The notes: generated by a model not told the origin, from the sequence alone. 64,000 nucleotides of DNA from an uncultured Caulobacterales bacterium (GCA_903862425.1 CAIOYC010000008.1:186001-250000), one strand, 5' to 3'. Shown: positions 33,884-43,916, numbered from the stretch's first letter. Numbers and translations are program-made.

Positions 33884-35245
33884 TTGACCAGGCCCACAGC
33901 GCGCACGCTGGTCTATGCGCGGGATGACCGCTGGGCCGGGCCGCTGTGCGACGGGCTCGACCGGCTCGGCTGGCGCACCGTCACGGCGCGTGGGCTGGGC
34001 GCGGCGCTGACGGCGATGCAGGACCTTGGCATCGAAGCGGCGATCATCGACATGACCGCCGATCCCGCCGAGGCCTTCGCCACGGCCGCCCGCCTGAAAG
34101 CCGCCTATGCCCCGCGCCGCCTTCCCGTGCTCGGGCTTGGCGAGCCCGACACCTCCGGCGAGGGCGGCCCCTTCGACCTGATCATGCGTCCGCCGGTGCA
34201 TCCGGCCCAGATCGCCCTGCGCCTCGAAAGCCTGTCCCGCGGAGCGGTGACGGAGGAGGAGTTCGAACTTCGCGCCCAGACCCTCGGCGAGCGAGGCAAA
34301 CGGCTCGATCCGCCGCTGATCAGTCCCGCGCCGCTTCTGGTGCTCACCGTGGGCGAGCCGGCCCCCAAGTTCCTCGCCCTGTCCCACGCTCTGCGCGGTT
34401 GTGGAGCTGAGGTGACGGGAGCCTTTACCGCCTATACCGCCTTCAATTATTTGCACGAACGCGCCTTCGACGCGGTGGTGCTGTGGGGCGGCGAGGCCCA
34501 GGCCGAAGCCCTGTCCATCGCCGCGGGCATGCGGCGGAACACCCGCCTCTATCACATCCCCACCATGCTCTATCTGCGTTCCGACGCCGAGGTGGGGCCG
34601 GGCGAAGCCTTCGATCGGGGCGTCACCGACCTCGCCACAGGCGACACGCCGGAGGAGGAGACGGCCCGACGGGTCGTGGCGCTGGCCCGAACCTACCGCC
34701 GTGAAGCCGCGATCCGAACGGCGCTTGAGAAGGCGCGGGGCTCGGGGCTGATGGACGCCGCCACGGGGCTTTTCACCCGCGACCTGTTCGCCTCCCATCT
34801 GGCGCGCCTGTCCGCCGCCATGCACGCCCGTCATCGGCCACTCTCCGTGTCGGTGCTGCGCATCGCCGACAACGCCGAGGTGGGGCTGATGCGCGCCGAA
34901 GGTTGGCTCGACCGAGCCATTCCGCAGATCGGCTCCATGATTGGGCGGCTGGTGCGCGCGGAGGATACGGTGGCGCGCCTAGCCCCCGACGTGTTCGCCC
35001 TCGCCTTCCCCGCCGCCAGCCAGGAGGCGGCGCGCGTGGCGGCGGAGAGGATCGCGGCGGTGATCGCCTGCACCGCCTTTGACGCGGGACCGGGGCGTAC
35101 GCCGTTCACCGTCACCTTCGACCTCGGCGCGGCGGAGCTGGAGCCGGGCGAAACCGCGGCCCATGCGCTTGAGCGCGCGGGCGCCCGAGCGACGGCGCGG
35201 CGCGCGAGTTCGGTTGCATCCAACCTCGCCTCCGGCGGCGACTAA
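33884..35245 (+). CDS. popA: PopA-like c-di-GMP receptor with degenerate GGDEF
   Basis: A protein of about 453 residues with the layout receiver-like, receiver-like, GGDEF, as in PleD and PopA. The GGDEF domain keeps the I-site RAED just before the signature, but the catalytic loop reads ARLAPDVFALAFP instead of GGDEF. It should therefore bind c-di-GMP without making it. The receiver domains also look degraded. In Caulobacter, PopA recruits RcdA and CtrA to ClpXP at the pole during the G1-S transition. The start is uncertain; TTG 33884 has a GGAAG site upstream, and 33764 is an alternative without one. Confidence 0.85.
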   Translation: MTRPTARTLVYARDDRWAGPLCDGLDRLGWRTVTARGLGAALTAMQDLGIEAAIIDMTADPAEAFATAARLKAAYAPRRLPVLGLGEPDTSGEGGPFDLIMRPPVHPAQIALRLESLSRGAVTEEEFELRAQTLGERGKRLDPPLISPAPLLVLTVGEPAPKFLALSHALRGCGAEVTGAFTAYTAFNYLHERAFDAVVLWGGEAQAEALSIAAGMRRNTRLYHIPTMLYLRSDAEVGPGEAFDRGVTDLATGDTPEEETARRVVALARTYRREAAIRTALEKARGSGLMDAATGLFTRDLFASHLARLSAAMHARHRPLSVSVLRIADNAEVGLMRAEGWLDRAIPQIGSMIGRLVRAEDTVARLAPDVFALAFPAASQEAARVAAERIAAVIACTAFDAGPGRTPFTVTFDLGAAELEPGETAAHALERAGARATARRASSVASNLASGGD

Positions 35246-35274
35246 CAGGCGAAACACGCTTCAGGAGCCCTCGC

Positions 35275-35805
35275 GTGCATACCCAGCAACTGGTCATATT
35301 CGCCGTTATCGCCGTGGTGTTCATCGGCCTGATGAGCTGGCGCCTGCGCCGGATGATGACGGCGACGCCGTTTAACCCCTATCGCGCGTGGATGATCCCC
35401 CTAGTCTTCATCGCCTTCACAGCGCTGTCGATCTATCATGCCTGGCCGATCGGCTCGATGGTGTTGCTGTGGATGGCCCTCGCCGCCGTGGTCGGCGCCG
35501 GCGTCGGCTGGCTGCGCGGCAAGTCGATCAGCATGACCTACAACCCCGCCAGCGGACAGATATTCGCCCAGGGCGGAGCCATGGCCATGCTCTTCATCGT
35601 CGGCCTGATCATCGTCCGCACCGCGGCGAACATCTACTTGCATACCCATGACGTCAGTGGCATCCGTCCGGCGGAAGTGGACGCCATCTCCTCGGTCCTT
35701 GGCGCCGGGCTGTTCGTCGCCCGCAGCATCGAGATGGGCCTGCGGGGCCACAAGCTGCTGGTCGCCAGCCGTGGAATGACGCCCAGCGCCCCGGAAACCG
35801 TATAG
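35275..35805 (+). CDS. CcdC-like (DUF1453) membrane protein
   Basis: A 176-residue inner-membrane protein with about five hydrophobic helices starting MHTQQLVIFAVIAVVFIGLMSWRLRR in the usual family manner (two-part here: MHTQQLVIFAVIAVVFIG then LMSWRLRR). The segment GKSISMTYNPASGQIFAQGG between helices is similar to CcdC/DUF1453 proteins, implicated in cytochrome c maturation in Bacillus and unknown elsewhere. GTG start at 35275, 29 bp after popA, so it may be co-transcribed with it. Confidence 0.7.
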   Translation: MHTQQLVIFAVIAVVFIGLMSWRLRRMMTATPFNPYRAWMIPLVFIAFTALSIYHAWPIGSMVLLWMALAAVVGAGVGWLRGKSISMTYNPASGQIFAQGGAMAMLFIVGLIIVRTAANIYLHTHDVSGIRPAEVDAISSVLGAGLFVARSIEMGLRGHKLLVASRGMTPSAPETV

Positions 35806-36137
35806 GTCAGCCGCATTCGAGAGCGCCCGTCATCATAAGCCGTCCGATTCCGCGAAAAACACCGGACATCGCGGACATTCGGCCATCTTGCGAGCAGATC
35901 GCAAACTAGAGAGCCGCGCCGAAAGGCGTTGGCGCTCTGGTCATATAAGACGTCGGTAGGCGCAGCTCATCCCGGCATGATCGGGCCGTACGTGGCGCCG
36001 AGGAGAGATTTATTTTCTCGGCCTGAAAAACCCATATGAAACAAAGGCGCCAATTGCGCATGGCGCTGAAATACGCCCTGCTATACGCCTATCCGGCGAA
36101 GGCTCGCACGGGAAGGCTCCGCCTCCTCAAGCCGTCG
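35806..36137. other. Intergenic gap between convergent genes
   Basis: A 332-bp convergent gap. The frame beginning at 36036 runs on into the antisense of mfd and is not believable. The middle (35990-36060) is relatively AT-rich. I see no clear terminator, tRNA or repeat. Confidence 0.4.
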
Positions 36138-39100
36138 TCAAGCCGCCGCGGCCTTGGCCAGGGCCGTCAGGATGCGTTCGGCGGCGTTGAGGCGGGCGTC
36201 GGGTTTATCCCATTCGCCCTTGACCACCACCTTGTTGTCCGGACGCACCTTCCAGTCCTGCGGGCGCGATTGAACCAGCTTGATCAGGGCCGTGGGGTTG
36301 GGGAAGGCGTCATTGCGGAAGGTGACTACGGCGCCCTTCGGCCCCACGTCGATCTTGGAAGCGTTGGCCTGGCGGCACAGGCCCTTGATGGCCACGACCT
36401 TTAGCAGTTGCCCCGCCTCCTCTGGCAAGGGTCCGAACCGGTCGATCAGTTCAGCGGCTAGGGCTTCGCGATCCTCCGCCCGTTCGGCGTCGGACAGACG
36501 CCGGTAGAGCGACAGGCGTACGTTCAGGTCTGGTACATAATCTTCCGGGATCAGCACCGCAGCACCGGTATTGATCTGCGGCGACCAGCCCCGATCGTCG
36601 ATCACCGCCGCATCCGCCCCACCCTTGGCCCGGAGCTCGGCGACCGCGTCCTCCAGCATCTGCTGGTAAAGTTCGACGCCGATCTCCTTGATATGGCCCG
36701 ACTGCTCGTCGCCCAGAAGGTTGCCGCCGCCGCGGATATCCAGGTCGTGGCTGGCGAGCTGGAAACCGGCGCCCAAACTGTCGAGGGATTGCAGCACCTT
36801 CAGCCGCTTCTCCGCCGAGGCGGTGATGGGCTTTTCGACGGGGATGGTCAGGTAAGCGTAGGCGCGCGCCTTGGCCCGGCCGATGCGGCCACGGATCTGA
36901 TAGAGCTGCGACAGGCCGAACATGTCGGCCCGGTGCACGATCAGGGTGTTGGCGGTGGGGATGTCGAGGCCGGACTCGACGATGGTGGTGGCGAGCAGCA
37001 CGTCGTACTGGCCGTCGTAAAAGGCGGTCATCACCGCTTCTAGCTGGGTCGGCGCCATCTGGCCGTGACCGACCACGAACTTGATCTCCGGCACCTGCTC
37101 ACGCAGGAATCGCTCCAGTCCCGGCAGGTCTGAGATGCGCGGCACGACCACATAGGCCTGCCCGCCGCGATATTTCTCGCGCAGCAGGGCCTCGCGCATC
37201 ACCACCGGATCGTTGGGCGTCACATAGGTGCGCACGGCCAACCGATCGACCGGCGGGGTGGCGATGATCGACATGTCGCGGATACCCGACAGGGACATCT
37301 GCAGGGTGCGCGGGATCGGCGTCGCGGTCAGGGTAAGCATGTGCACATCGGCTCGCAGGGTCTTCAGCGCCTCCTTGTGCTTGACGCCGAAGTGCTGCTC
37401 CTCGTCCACAATCACGAGGCCGAGGTCCTTGAACGCGACCTGTTTGGACAGCACCGCATGGGTGCCGACCACCACCTCGACCTCGCCCGAGGCGAGCGCG
37501 GCGCGGGTTTCGTTAGCCTCCTTGCCGGGCACCATGCGCGACAGTTGGCGTACTTTGATCGGCCAGCCGGCAAAACGCTCGGAGAAGGTCTTGAAGTGCT
37601 GGCGGGCGAGCAGGGTCGTAGGACAGACGATGGCCACCTGCTGACCCGTCATGGCCACCACGAAGGCGGCGCGCAGCGCCACCTCGGTCTTGCCGAAACC
37701 CACGTCGCCGCAGATCAGGCGGTCCATCGGCTTTCCGGCGGAAAGATCTGAAATTACGTCTGAAATGGCGTTGAGCTGATCCTCCGTCTCCTCGTAAGGG
37801 AAGCGGGCGCAGAACTCGTCGAACAGACCCTGGGGTGGGTCGATCTCGTCGGTGTGCTTGAGCGCGCGCGCGGCGGCGAGCTGGATCAAACCCTCCGCCA
37901 TTTCGCGCAGACGCTGTTTGGCCTTGGCCTTGCGCGCCTGCCACGCCGCGCCGCCGAGCCGGTCGAGCTGCACGCCCTCGCTTTCGGAGCCGTAGCGGGT
38001 GAGCAGGTCGATATTCTCGACGGGCAGATAGAGGCGAGCCTCGCCGCCGTACTGGATGTCGAGGCAATCGTGCGCCGCCCCGCCCACGTCGAGCGTCTTC
38101 AGCCCCTCATAGCGACCGATGCCGTGGTCGATATGGACCACCAGATCGCCGGGGGTGAGCGAGGTGGCCTCGGCCAGGAAATTGGCGGCGCGGCGACGGC
38201 GCTTGGGCCGGGCCAGCCGGTCGCCGAGGATATCGGTCTCGGAGATGACGGCGAGGTTGTCCGTCTCGAACCCGCCCTCCACCGGCAGCACCGCGCGTTG
38301 GGGCGGCTTCTGCCTGGTCCCAGCTACACCGAAACTCTGCGCATCCGCCCAGTCCTTGGCGAGGCGCACCTTGCCGAGCCCATGGTCGGCCAGCATGGAG
38401 CCCAGTCGGTCTGACGACCCATCGGACCACGAGGCGAACAGCACCCGCTTGCCGGCCTTGGAGAGGTTGGCGGCATGGGCGGCGACGGATTCGAACAGGT
38501 TGACGCTGTCCTGCTGGCGCTCGGGGGCGAAGCTGCGGCCCTGGCGCGCGCCCATGTCCACCACCGTGGCGCTCGTCTCACGCACGAAGGGTGAGAAGCG
38601 GCGCTCGGCATGGTCCGCCATCCGCTCTTCCCATTCCTCGGGCGGCAGATAGAGGCTGTCGGGCTTCAGCGGCCGATAGACCGAGCCGCCCTTGCGGCTC
38701 TTGTCGGCGGCGGCCTCCTTGCGCGCGTCATAGGCGTCCGTGGCCATGGCCCAGCGTTCGTCGCGGGACTCCGGCGTCAGGTGGTCGAGGGCGAACAGGG
38801 CGCTATCGCCCACATAGTCGAACAGGGTCTCCAGCCGATCATAGAACAGCGGCAGGAAGTGCTCCATGCCCGCGCGCCGGCCGCCTTCGGACACTGCGTC
38901 GTAGAGCGGATCGTCGCTCACCGCCCCGAACGCCTTCACATAACCCGCGCGGAAGCGGGAGATGCTGTCCTTGTCCATCAGGGCTTCGGATGATGGCAGC
39001 AGGTCGATGGCCTGCAGCTGCTTGGTCGAGCGCTGGGTCTCGGGGTCGAAGGCGCGGATAGATTCCAGTGTGTCGCCGAACAGGTCGAGCCGCACGGGCT

Positions 39101-39638
39101 CCTCCGCCCCTGGCGCGAACACGTCGATCACCCCGCCGCGCACGGCGAACTCGCCCCGCTCCGACACGGTGGAGGCGCGCACATAGCCATTCATGGCGAA
39201 GTGACGCTCAAGGTCCGCCACGTCCACGCTCTGGCCGACCCTGGCCGGATAATGCGCCGCCTTCACCGCCGCGCGGCTGGGCACCCGCTGCATCAGGGCC
39301 GGCGCGGTGAGGATCAGCACCAGGGGATCGGCGGGTTTGTGCGCGGCGAGGCGCGACAAGGTCGCCATCCGCGACGCCTCTACGCCCGCCGACGGTCCGA
39401 TGCGGTCGTAGGGCAGACAGTCCCAGGACGGGAAGCTGAACTGCTCCAGCTTGGGCGCGAAGAAGCGCAGGGCCTCGCCGAAGTCGGTGGCGCGCGGTGC
39501 GTCGCGGGCGACGAACACCACCAGCCCCTTGTGAGCGTGGGCGAGGTCCGCCACCGCCATGGCGTCGAACCCCTCGGGCGCCCCGACAAGGTCGATCCGG
39601 CCCTTCCCTTTCGCCAGCTTGGCGAGGTCGGCGCTCAC
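36138..39638 (-). CDS. mfd: Transcription-repair coupling factor Mfd
   Basis: A 1166-residue SF2 translocase that displaces stalled RNA polymerase and recruits UvrA. The N-terminal UvrB-homology region (about 1-340) is followed by the RNA-polymerase-interacting domain with DLVVHIDHGIGRYEGL near 500, and then motor domain 1 with Walker A GDVGFGKTEVALRAAF near 640 and DEEQHFG. Motor 2 contains VVESGLDIPTANTLIVHRAD and QIRGRIGRAKARAYAY. The C-terminal D7 domain follows. Start is GTG at 39638, overlapping sdhE by 4 nt. Confidence 0.97.
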   Translation of the reverse strand: MSADLAKLAKGKGRIDLVGAPEGFDAMAVADLAHAHKGLVVFVARDAPRATDFGEALRFFAPKLEQFSFPSWDCLPYDRIGPSAGVEASRMATLSRLAAHKPADPLVLILTAPALMQRVPSRAAVKAAHYPARVGQSVDVADLERHFAMNGYVRASTVSERGEFAVRGGVIDVFAPGAEEPVRLDLFGDTLESIRAFDPETQRSTKQLQAIDLLPSSEALMDKDSISRFRAGYVKAFGAVSDDPLYDAVSEGGRRAGMEHFLPLFYDRLETLFDYVGDSALFALDHLTPESRDERWAMATDAYDARKEAAADKSRKGGSVYRPLKPDSLYLPPEEWEERMADHAERRFSPFVRETSATVVDMGARQGRSFAPERQQDSVNLFESVAAHAANLSKAGKRVLFASWSDGSSDRLGSMLADHGLGKVRLAKDWADAQSFGVAGTRQKPPQRAVLPVEGGFETDNLAVISETDILGDRLARPKRRRRAANFLAEATSLTPGDLVVHIDHGIGRYEGLKTLDVGGAAHDCLDIQYGGEARLYLPVENIDLLTRYGSESEGVQLDRLGGAAWQARKAKAKQRLREMAEGLIQLAAARALKHTDEIDPPQGLFDEFCARFPYEETEDQLNAISDVISDLSAGKPMDRLICGDVGFGKTEVALRAAFVVAMTGQQVAIVCPTTLLARQHFKTFSERFAGWPIKVRQLSRMVPGKEANETRAALASGEVEVVVGTHAVLSKQVAFKDLGLVIVDEEQHFGVKHKEALKTLRADVHMLTLTATPIPRTLQMSLSGIRDMSIIATPPVDRLAVRTYVTPNDPVVMREALLREKYRGGQAYVVVPRISDLPGLERFLREQVPEIKFVVGHGQMAPTQLEAVMTAFYDGQYDVLLATTIVESGLDIPTANTLIVHRADMFGLSQLYQIRGRIGRAKARAYAYLTIPVEKPITASAEKRLKVLQSLDSLGAGFQLASHDLDIRGGGNLLGDEQSGHIKEIGVELYQQMLEDAVAELRAKGGADAAVIDDRGWSPQINTGAAVLIPEDYVPDLNVRLSLYRRLSDAERAEDREALAAELIDRFGPLPEEAGQLLKVVAIKGLCRQANASKIDVGPKGAVVTFRNDAFPNPTALIKLVQSRPQDWKVRPDNKVVVKGEWDKPDARLNAAERILTALAKAAAA

Positions 39639-39925
39639 TTGTCACCCGGTGTGGCGGCGCCCGGAATGAAGGCGCGCAGCCGCGCCATCAGCGGGGTTTC
39701 GAACCGGGCCGGCGTCGCGCTCTGGCCGATAATCCAGGCATAGACGTCCTGGTCGTTCTCATCGAGCAGGACCTCGAAGGCCTGAAAGTCGGTCTCGGTG
39801 AAGTCCTCGCCATACTGGTCGGCGAAGCGACCGAGGATCAGGTCGATCTCGCGGAAGCCCCGACGCCAGGCGCGGAACCGCAGCTTCTTCAGCCGGTGCT
39901 CGTCGGAGGTGGGGGCATCTGTCAT
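39635..39925 (-). CDS. sdhE: FAD assembly factor SdhE
   Basis: A 96-residue helical protein that helps attach FAD to succinate dehydrogenase SdhA. The signature RGFRE lies in RAWRRGFREIDLILGRF, and LDENDQDVYAWIIGQ is the second conserved block. The order recG / sdhE-mfd, with recG divergent, is common in alphaproteobacteria. The stop overlaps the GTG start of mfd by 4 nt, indicating coupled translation. Confidence 0.94.
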   Translation of the reverse strand: MTDAPTSDEHRLKKLRFRAWRRGFREIDLILGRFADQYGEDFTETDFQAFEVLLDENDQDVYAWIIGQSATPARFETPLMARLRAFIPGAATPGDK

Positions 39926-39993
39926 GGAGGCGCGCGATATAGGGGACGAAGACGGAACATGCCAGCGCGTAAGGGCGGCGCTATGTTCCCCGT

Positions 39994-42075
39994 ATGCGGC
40001 CGGAGATTCTATTCCCCCTGTTTGCGCCCGCCGCCTCGCTGAAGGGGGTGGGGCCGAAGATCGCGCCCCTGGTGGAGCGGGCGGCGGGACCCCTGGTGCG
40101 CGACGTTCTGTTCCTCAGCCCGCAGACTCTGGTGGATCGGCCGGTGACGACCATAGCCGAAGCGCGCGAGGGCGAGGTGCAGACCTTTCGCGTGCGGATT
40201 GACGCCCACATTCCGCCCGCGCGCAAATCCCTGCCCTACGCCATCCGCTGTGCAGACGAGACCGGCTTCATATTCCTGAGCTGGTTCAAGGGCTACGGCC
40301 AGCATCTTGCACAAAGCCATCCGCCTGGGGCCATGCGGGCCGTGAGCGGCAAGGCGGAGCGTTATGGCGCCCAGCTTTCCATCGCCCATCCGGACTACCT
40401 GTTGCCCATCGAGCGGGCGGACGACATTCCGCGGCACGAACCAGTCTATCCCACCACGGCGGGCCTACCCTCGCGCACCCTGCGCCGCATTGCCCTGTCG
40501 GCTCTTGAGCGGGCGCCGGACCTGCCCGAATGGCAGGACCCTGCCTGGCTGGCGCGACACGGCTGGCCAAGCTGGCGCGACGCGGTGGCGGCCCTGCATG
40601 CGCCGATCAGCGCGGCGGACCTCGACGCCATCGCACCGGTTCGCCGTCGGTTGGCGTATGACGAACTGCTCGCCCACCATCTCGCGATGGCCCAGCGCAA
40701 GGCGGAGCGCCGCGCGCATCCGGCTCCTCCGATCTTCCACGACGCGCGGACGGACGAGATCGCCAGCGCGCTGCCTTTCAAGCTCACCGGCGCCCAGATC
40801 CGCACCGTCGCCGAGATCGGCGGGGACCTCGCCTCGGGCGAACGGATGTCCCGGCTGGTGCAGGGCGATGTGGGCTCGGGCAAGACGGTCGTCGCCATGC
40901 TCGCCATGGCCGACGTCGCCGCCGGGGGACGCCAGTCAGCCCTGATGGCGCCAACGGAAATCCTCGCGCGCCAGCACTTCGAGACCATCGCTGAACCCCT
41001 TGAAAAGGCCGGCATTCATGCTGTCTTGCTTACAGGCAGAGACAAGGGCGTCGAGCGGGCGGCCAAGCTGCGCGCTTTGACCTCCGGCCAGGTCCAGGTG
41101 GCGGTTGGCACCCATGCCCTGTTTCAGGACGACGTGCTGTTCGATGCGCTTAGCCTGGCGGTGATTGACGAGCAGCATCGCTTCGGCGTCTCAGAGCGCC
41201 GGCGACTGCAGGCCAAGGGCGAGGGGGTTCATCTGCTCGCCCTTTCCGCCACGCCCATCCCGCGCACCCTGGAACTGACCCTTTACGGCGATCTCGACGT
41301 CTCGCGGCTGGACGAGAAGCCGGCGGGGCGCAAGCCGGTAACCACCACCGCCGCTCCCACCGCACGCCTACCGGAAATCGTCGGGCGGCTTCGCCAGGCG
41401 ATAGCAGGCGGCGCCCAGGCGTTCTGGATCTGCCCGCTCGTTTCGGAGTCTGAAGTTCTGGTGGACGTCACGGCCGCCGAGTCGCGGGCGGCGACCCTGC
41501 GTCAGGCCTTGGGCGAGCGCACGGTCGGCCTCATCCACGGCAAGCTGCCGCCGGCGGAAAAGGATGCGGTCATGGCCGCCTTCGCCGCTGGAGACATCAG
41601 CGTGCTGGTGGCCACCACCGTGGTCGAGGTCGGGGTCAATGTACCCAACGCCACCATCATGGTCATCGAGCACGCCGACCGCTTCGGCCTCGCCCAGCTT
41701 CACCAACTGCGCGGACGGGTCGGGCGGGGGGCGGCGCAGAGTTCGTGCCTCCTACTTTACGACCCACCCCTCTCGGCCACCGGGCAGGCGCGACTGAACG
41801 TTCTGCGCGAGACGGAGGACGGCTTTCTCATCGCCGAGAAGGATCTTGAGCTACGGGGCGGGGGCGATGCACTTGGCCTGCGTCAGTCCGGCCTGCCCGA
41901 CTACCGCTTCGTCGATCCGGTCGCCCACCGCGACCTGATGATCGCCGCCGCCGACGACGCCCGCCTTATCCTCCACCGGGACCCGAAGCTGGAGACCCCG
42001 CGCGGCCAGGCCCTGCGTGTGCTGCAGGCCCTCTTCGACTGGAAGCCCGACGGCGGCTGGTCTGCCGCCGGCTAG
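39994..42075 (+). CDS. recG: ATP-dependent DNA helicase RecG
   Basis: A 693-residue branch-migrating helicase for stalled forks and Holliday junctions. It has the N-terminal wedge/OB domain with LKGVGPKIAPLVERA at the start, Walker A GDVGSGKTVVAML near residue 290, motif II DEQHRFG, the sequence VVEVGVNVPNATIMVIEHADRFG (motif V) and LHQLRGRVGRG. It is divergent from sdhE-mfd with 68 bp between starts. Its stop overlaps the metC stop on the other strand by 4 nt. Confidence 0.97.
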   Translation: MRPEILFPLFAPAASLKGVGPKIAPLVERAAGPLVRDVLFLSPQTLVDRPVTTIAEAREGEVQTFRVRIDAHIPPARKSLPYAIRCADETGFIFLSWFKGYGQHLAQSHPPGAMRAVSGKAERYGAQLSIAHPDYLLPIERADDIPRHEPVYPTTAGLPSRTLRRIALSALERAPDLPEWQDPAWLARHGWPSWRDAVAALHAPISAADLDAIAPVRRRLAYDELLAHHLAMAQRKAERRAHPAPPIFHDARTDEIASALPFKLTGAQIRTVAEIGGDLASGERMSRLVQGDVGSGKTVVAMLAMADVAAGGRQSALMAPTEILARQHFETIAEPLEKAGIHAVLLTGRDKGVERAAKLRALTSGQVQVAVGTHALFQDDVLFDALSLAVIDEQHRFGVSERRRLQAKGEGVHLLALSATPIPRTLELTLYGDLDVSRLDEKPAGRKPVTTTAAPTARLPEIVGRLRQAIAGGAQAFWICPLVSESEVLVDVTAAESRAATLRQALGERTVGLIHGKLPPAEKDAVMAAFAAGDISVLVATTVVEVGVNVPNATIMVIEHADRFGLAQLHQLRGRVGRGAAQSSCLLLYDPPLSATGQARLNVLRETEDGFLIAEKDLELRGGGDALGLRQSGLPDYRFVDPVAHRDLMIAAADDARLILHRDPKLETPRGQALRVLQALFDWKPDGGWSAAG

Positions 42076-43247
42076 GCGCCGACGTTCAGGGCGTCCAACC
42101 CCGCCCTGAGATCGGCGATCAGGTCGTCTGGATCCTCCAGCCCGATGTTCAGCCGAATCAGCGGCCCTTCGGCGCGCCAGGGCACGGCGGTCCGCTTGAT
42201 CTGGGGATCACAATGGATGGCCAGACTTTCATAACCGCCCCAGGAGAAGCCGAGGCCGAACAGCCGTAGCCGATCCAGGAAGGCATGGACGGCGGCGACA
42301 GCGGCGGACTTGAGCACCACGCCGAAAAGCCCCGCCGCGCCAGTGAAGTCGCGTCTCCATAGGGCGTGACCCGGATCATCCGGCAAGGCGGGGTGCATTA
42401 CACGCGAGACCTCCGGCTGGGTGGTCAGCCATTCGGCGACCTTGAGGCCGCTTGCGCCATGGTGGTTGAGACGGACCTCCAGCGTGCGCAGGCCGCGCAA
42501 ACCCTGGAACGCGTCGTCGGGCGAAACCGACGCGCCGGTGTCCTTGACGAAATCCGCCAGGGCCCTGCCCACTGCCGGATCGGAGGTGGCGACCGAGCCG
42601 AGGAAAACGTCGGAATGGCCGCAGACATATTTGGTGAGGGCCTGGATCGACAGGCTGACCCCATGCTCCACCGGGCGGAAATACAGGCCCGATGCCCAGG
42701 TGTTATCGACCGCGGTGAGGATGCCGCGCGCGTTCGCCGCTGCAGCGATGGCCGGGATGTCCTGCATCTCGAAGGTCAGGGAGCCTGGGCTTTCCAGAAA
42801 GATCAGCCGCGTGCGTTCGCCGGCCAGGGACATGATCTCTTCGGCGGTGGCGTGAGCGGGGAAGTAGCGCGTCCTGACGCCCATGCGCGCCAGATAGCCA
42901 TCGCAGAATCGGCGGGTGGGGCCGTAGACGCTGTCCACCGCCAAGAGATCGTCGCCCGTCTTGACCACGGCCATGATGGCGCCGGTCACCGCCGACAGCC
43001 CGGAGGTGAACAGCTCCACATGCGCCGCCCGCTCCAGCGCCTTCAGCCCCTCGACCAATGCCTCATGGACGCCCAGGGCATTCATCCCATAGGTCGGGTT
43101 TTGCGAGGCATAGAGGCTGGCGGCGTCGGGCATCAGCAGGGTCGAGCCGCGCTGCAGGGGCGGCGCCACGGTGCGGGTCCGCAGTAGCCTGTCACCGGCG
43201 CCGACCTGGATCAGGGTGGTGGCTATGCCCTTGGCTTGGTCGCTCAC
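42072..43247 (-). CDS. metC: Cystathionine beta-lyase
   Basis: A 391-residue Cys/Met-metabolism PLP enzyme. The cofactor Lys lies in SIQALTKYVCGHSDVFLGSV near residue 205. The start of the protein (THLIQVG-like TTLIQVGAGDRLL), PPLQRGSTLLMPD, NPTYGMNALGVHEALVEGL and VDNTWASGLYFRPVEHG all fit MetC, which converts cystathionine to homocysteine, ammonia and pyruvate. It lies near cysK and sseA in a sulfur-metabolism group. The 159-bp gap upstream holds no riboswitch that I can recognise. Confidence 0.88.
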   Translation of the reverse strand: MSDQAKGIATTLIQVGAGDRLLRTRTVAPPLQRGSTLLMPDAASLYASQNPTYGMNALGVHEALVEGLKALERAAHVELFTSGLSAVTGAIMAVVKTGDDLLAVDSVYGPTRRFCDGYLARMGVRTRYFPAHATAEEIMSLAGERTRLIFLESPGSLTFEMQDIPAIAAAANARGILTAVDNTWASGLYFRPVEHGVSLSIQALTKYVCGHSDVFLGSVATSDPAVGRALADFVKDTGASVSPDDAFQGLRGLRTLEVRLNHHGASGLKVAEWLTTQPEVSRVMHPALPDDPGHALWRRDFTGAAGLFGVVLKSAAVAAVHAFLDRLRLFGLGFSWGGYESLAIHCDPQIKRTAVPWRAEGPLIRLNIGLEDPDDLIADLRAGLDALNVGA

Positions 43248-43406
43248 GCTCTAGTACTCATTCCCGCTCGTCCCGCCCCCGCTTGTCCCGCCCAAGCCTG
43301 GACCCGGATCATAGAAAATTCGGGTGGGTCTATCGCGCCAAAAAACCTGCGCGTCGAGCCAGACGATCTGGTTCACGGGCATTCGCTGGAACGAGCGGAT
43401 CGGGGC

Positions 43407-43916
43407 TCAGACCTCCTTGACCATGGCGCAGCGCAGGCGGTCGGGCTCGCTCCAGCGGCGGCGCTCGGCCAGCATGACGGGCTGCAGCGGCGGCGGGAGG
43501 GCGACGTCGGCGACGATGCGATAGCCGAGTTTTCGGTAATAGGGACCGTTGAACGGCACGTCGCAGAAGGTGGTCAGATAGACCCGCGGCAGGCCGAGCT
43601 TGCGGGCGCCGGCCTCTGCGGCCGCCATCAGCGCCCTGCCCGCGCCTTGCCGCTGGTGCTCGACCGCCACCGCCAGTTCGTAGATGAACAGCAGCTTGCC
43701 GTGCGCGCCCGAGGCGAGGAAGCCGAACGGAGCGTTCGCCTCGTCCACCGCCACCCACAGGGTCTCGCTCTCGCAATAGGGCTCCCATGCGGCGGCCGGC
43801 GGCACGTCCTCGCCTGAAACGTCGTCCATGCCGATGGCCGCGAAGGCCTGGGCGGCGGAGCGTTCTATAGCCGGCAGCAGACGGCAGTCGTCATTGGTGG
43901 CGAGGCGTATCCTCAT
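43407..43916 (-). CDS. GNAT-family N-acetyltransferase
   Basis: A 169-residue GNAT acyltransferase. Motif A is visible as YELAVAVEHQRQGAGRALMAAAE, with the Q/RxxGxG/A acetyl-CoA loop, and motif B as GLPRVYLTTFCDVPFNGPYYRKLGY. The start MRIRLATNDD at 43916 overlaps the sseA stop by 4 nt (ATGA), so the pair is coupled. The substrate is unknown; similar stand-alone enzymes acetylate amino acids or small amines. Confidence 0.88.
   Translation of the reverse strand: MRIRLATNDDCRLLPAIERSAAQAFAAIGMDDVSGEDVPPAAAWEPYCESETLWVAVDEANAPFGFLASGAHGKLLFIYELAVAVEHQRQGAGRALMAAAEAGARKLGLPRVYLTTFCDVPFNGPYYRKLGYRIVADVALPPPLQPVMLAERRRWSEPDRLRCAMVKEV

Noticed and set aside
36036-36404. A 122-codon plus-strand gene between the CcdC-like gene and mfd
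   Set aside because: Most of it is antisense to the 3' end of mfd, and it has no ribosome site or conserved features.
43248-43406. A SAM-type riboswitch before metC
   Set aside because: I could not find the conserved core of SAM-I or SAM-II in this 159-bp gap; it has only GC-rich, poorly structured sequence.
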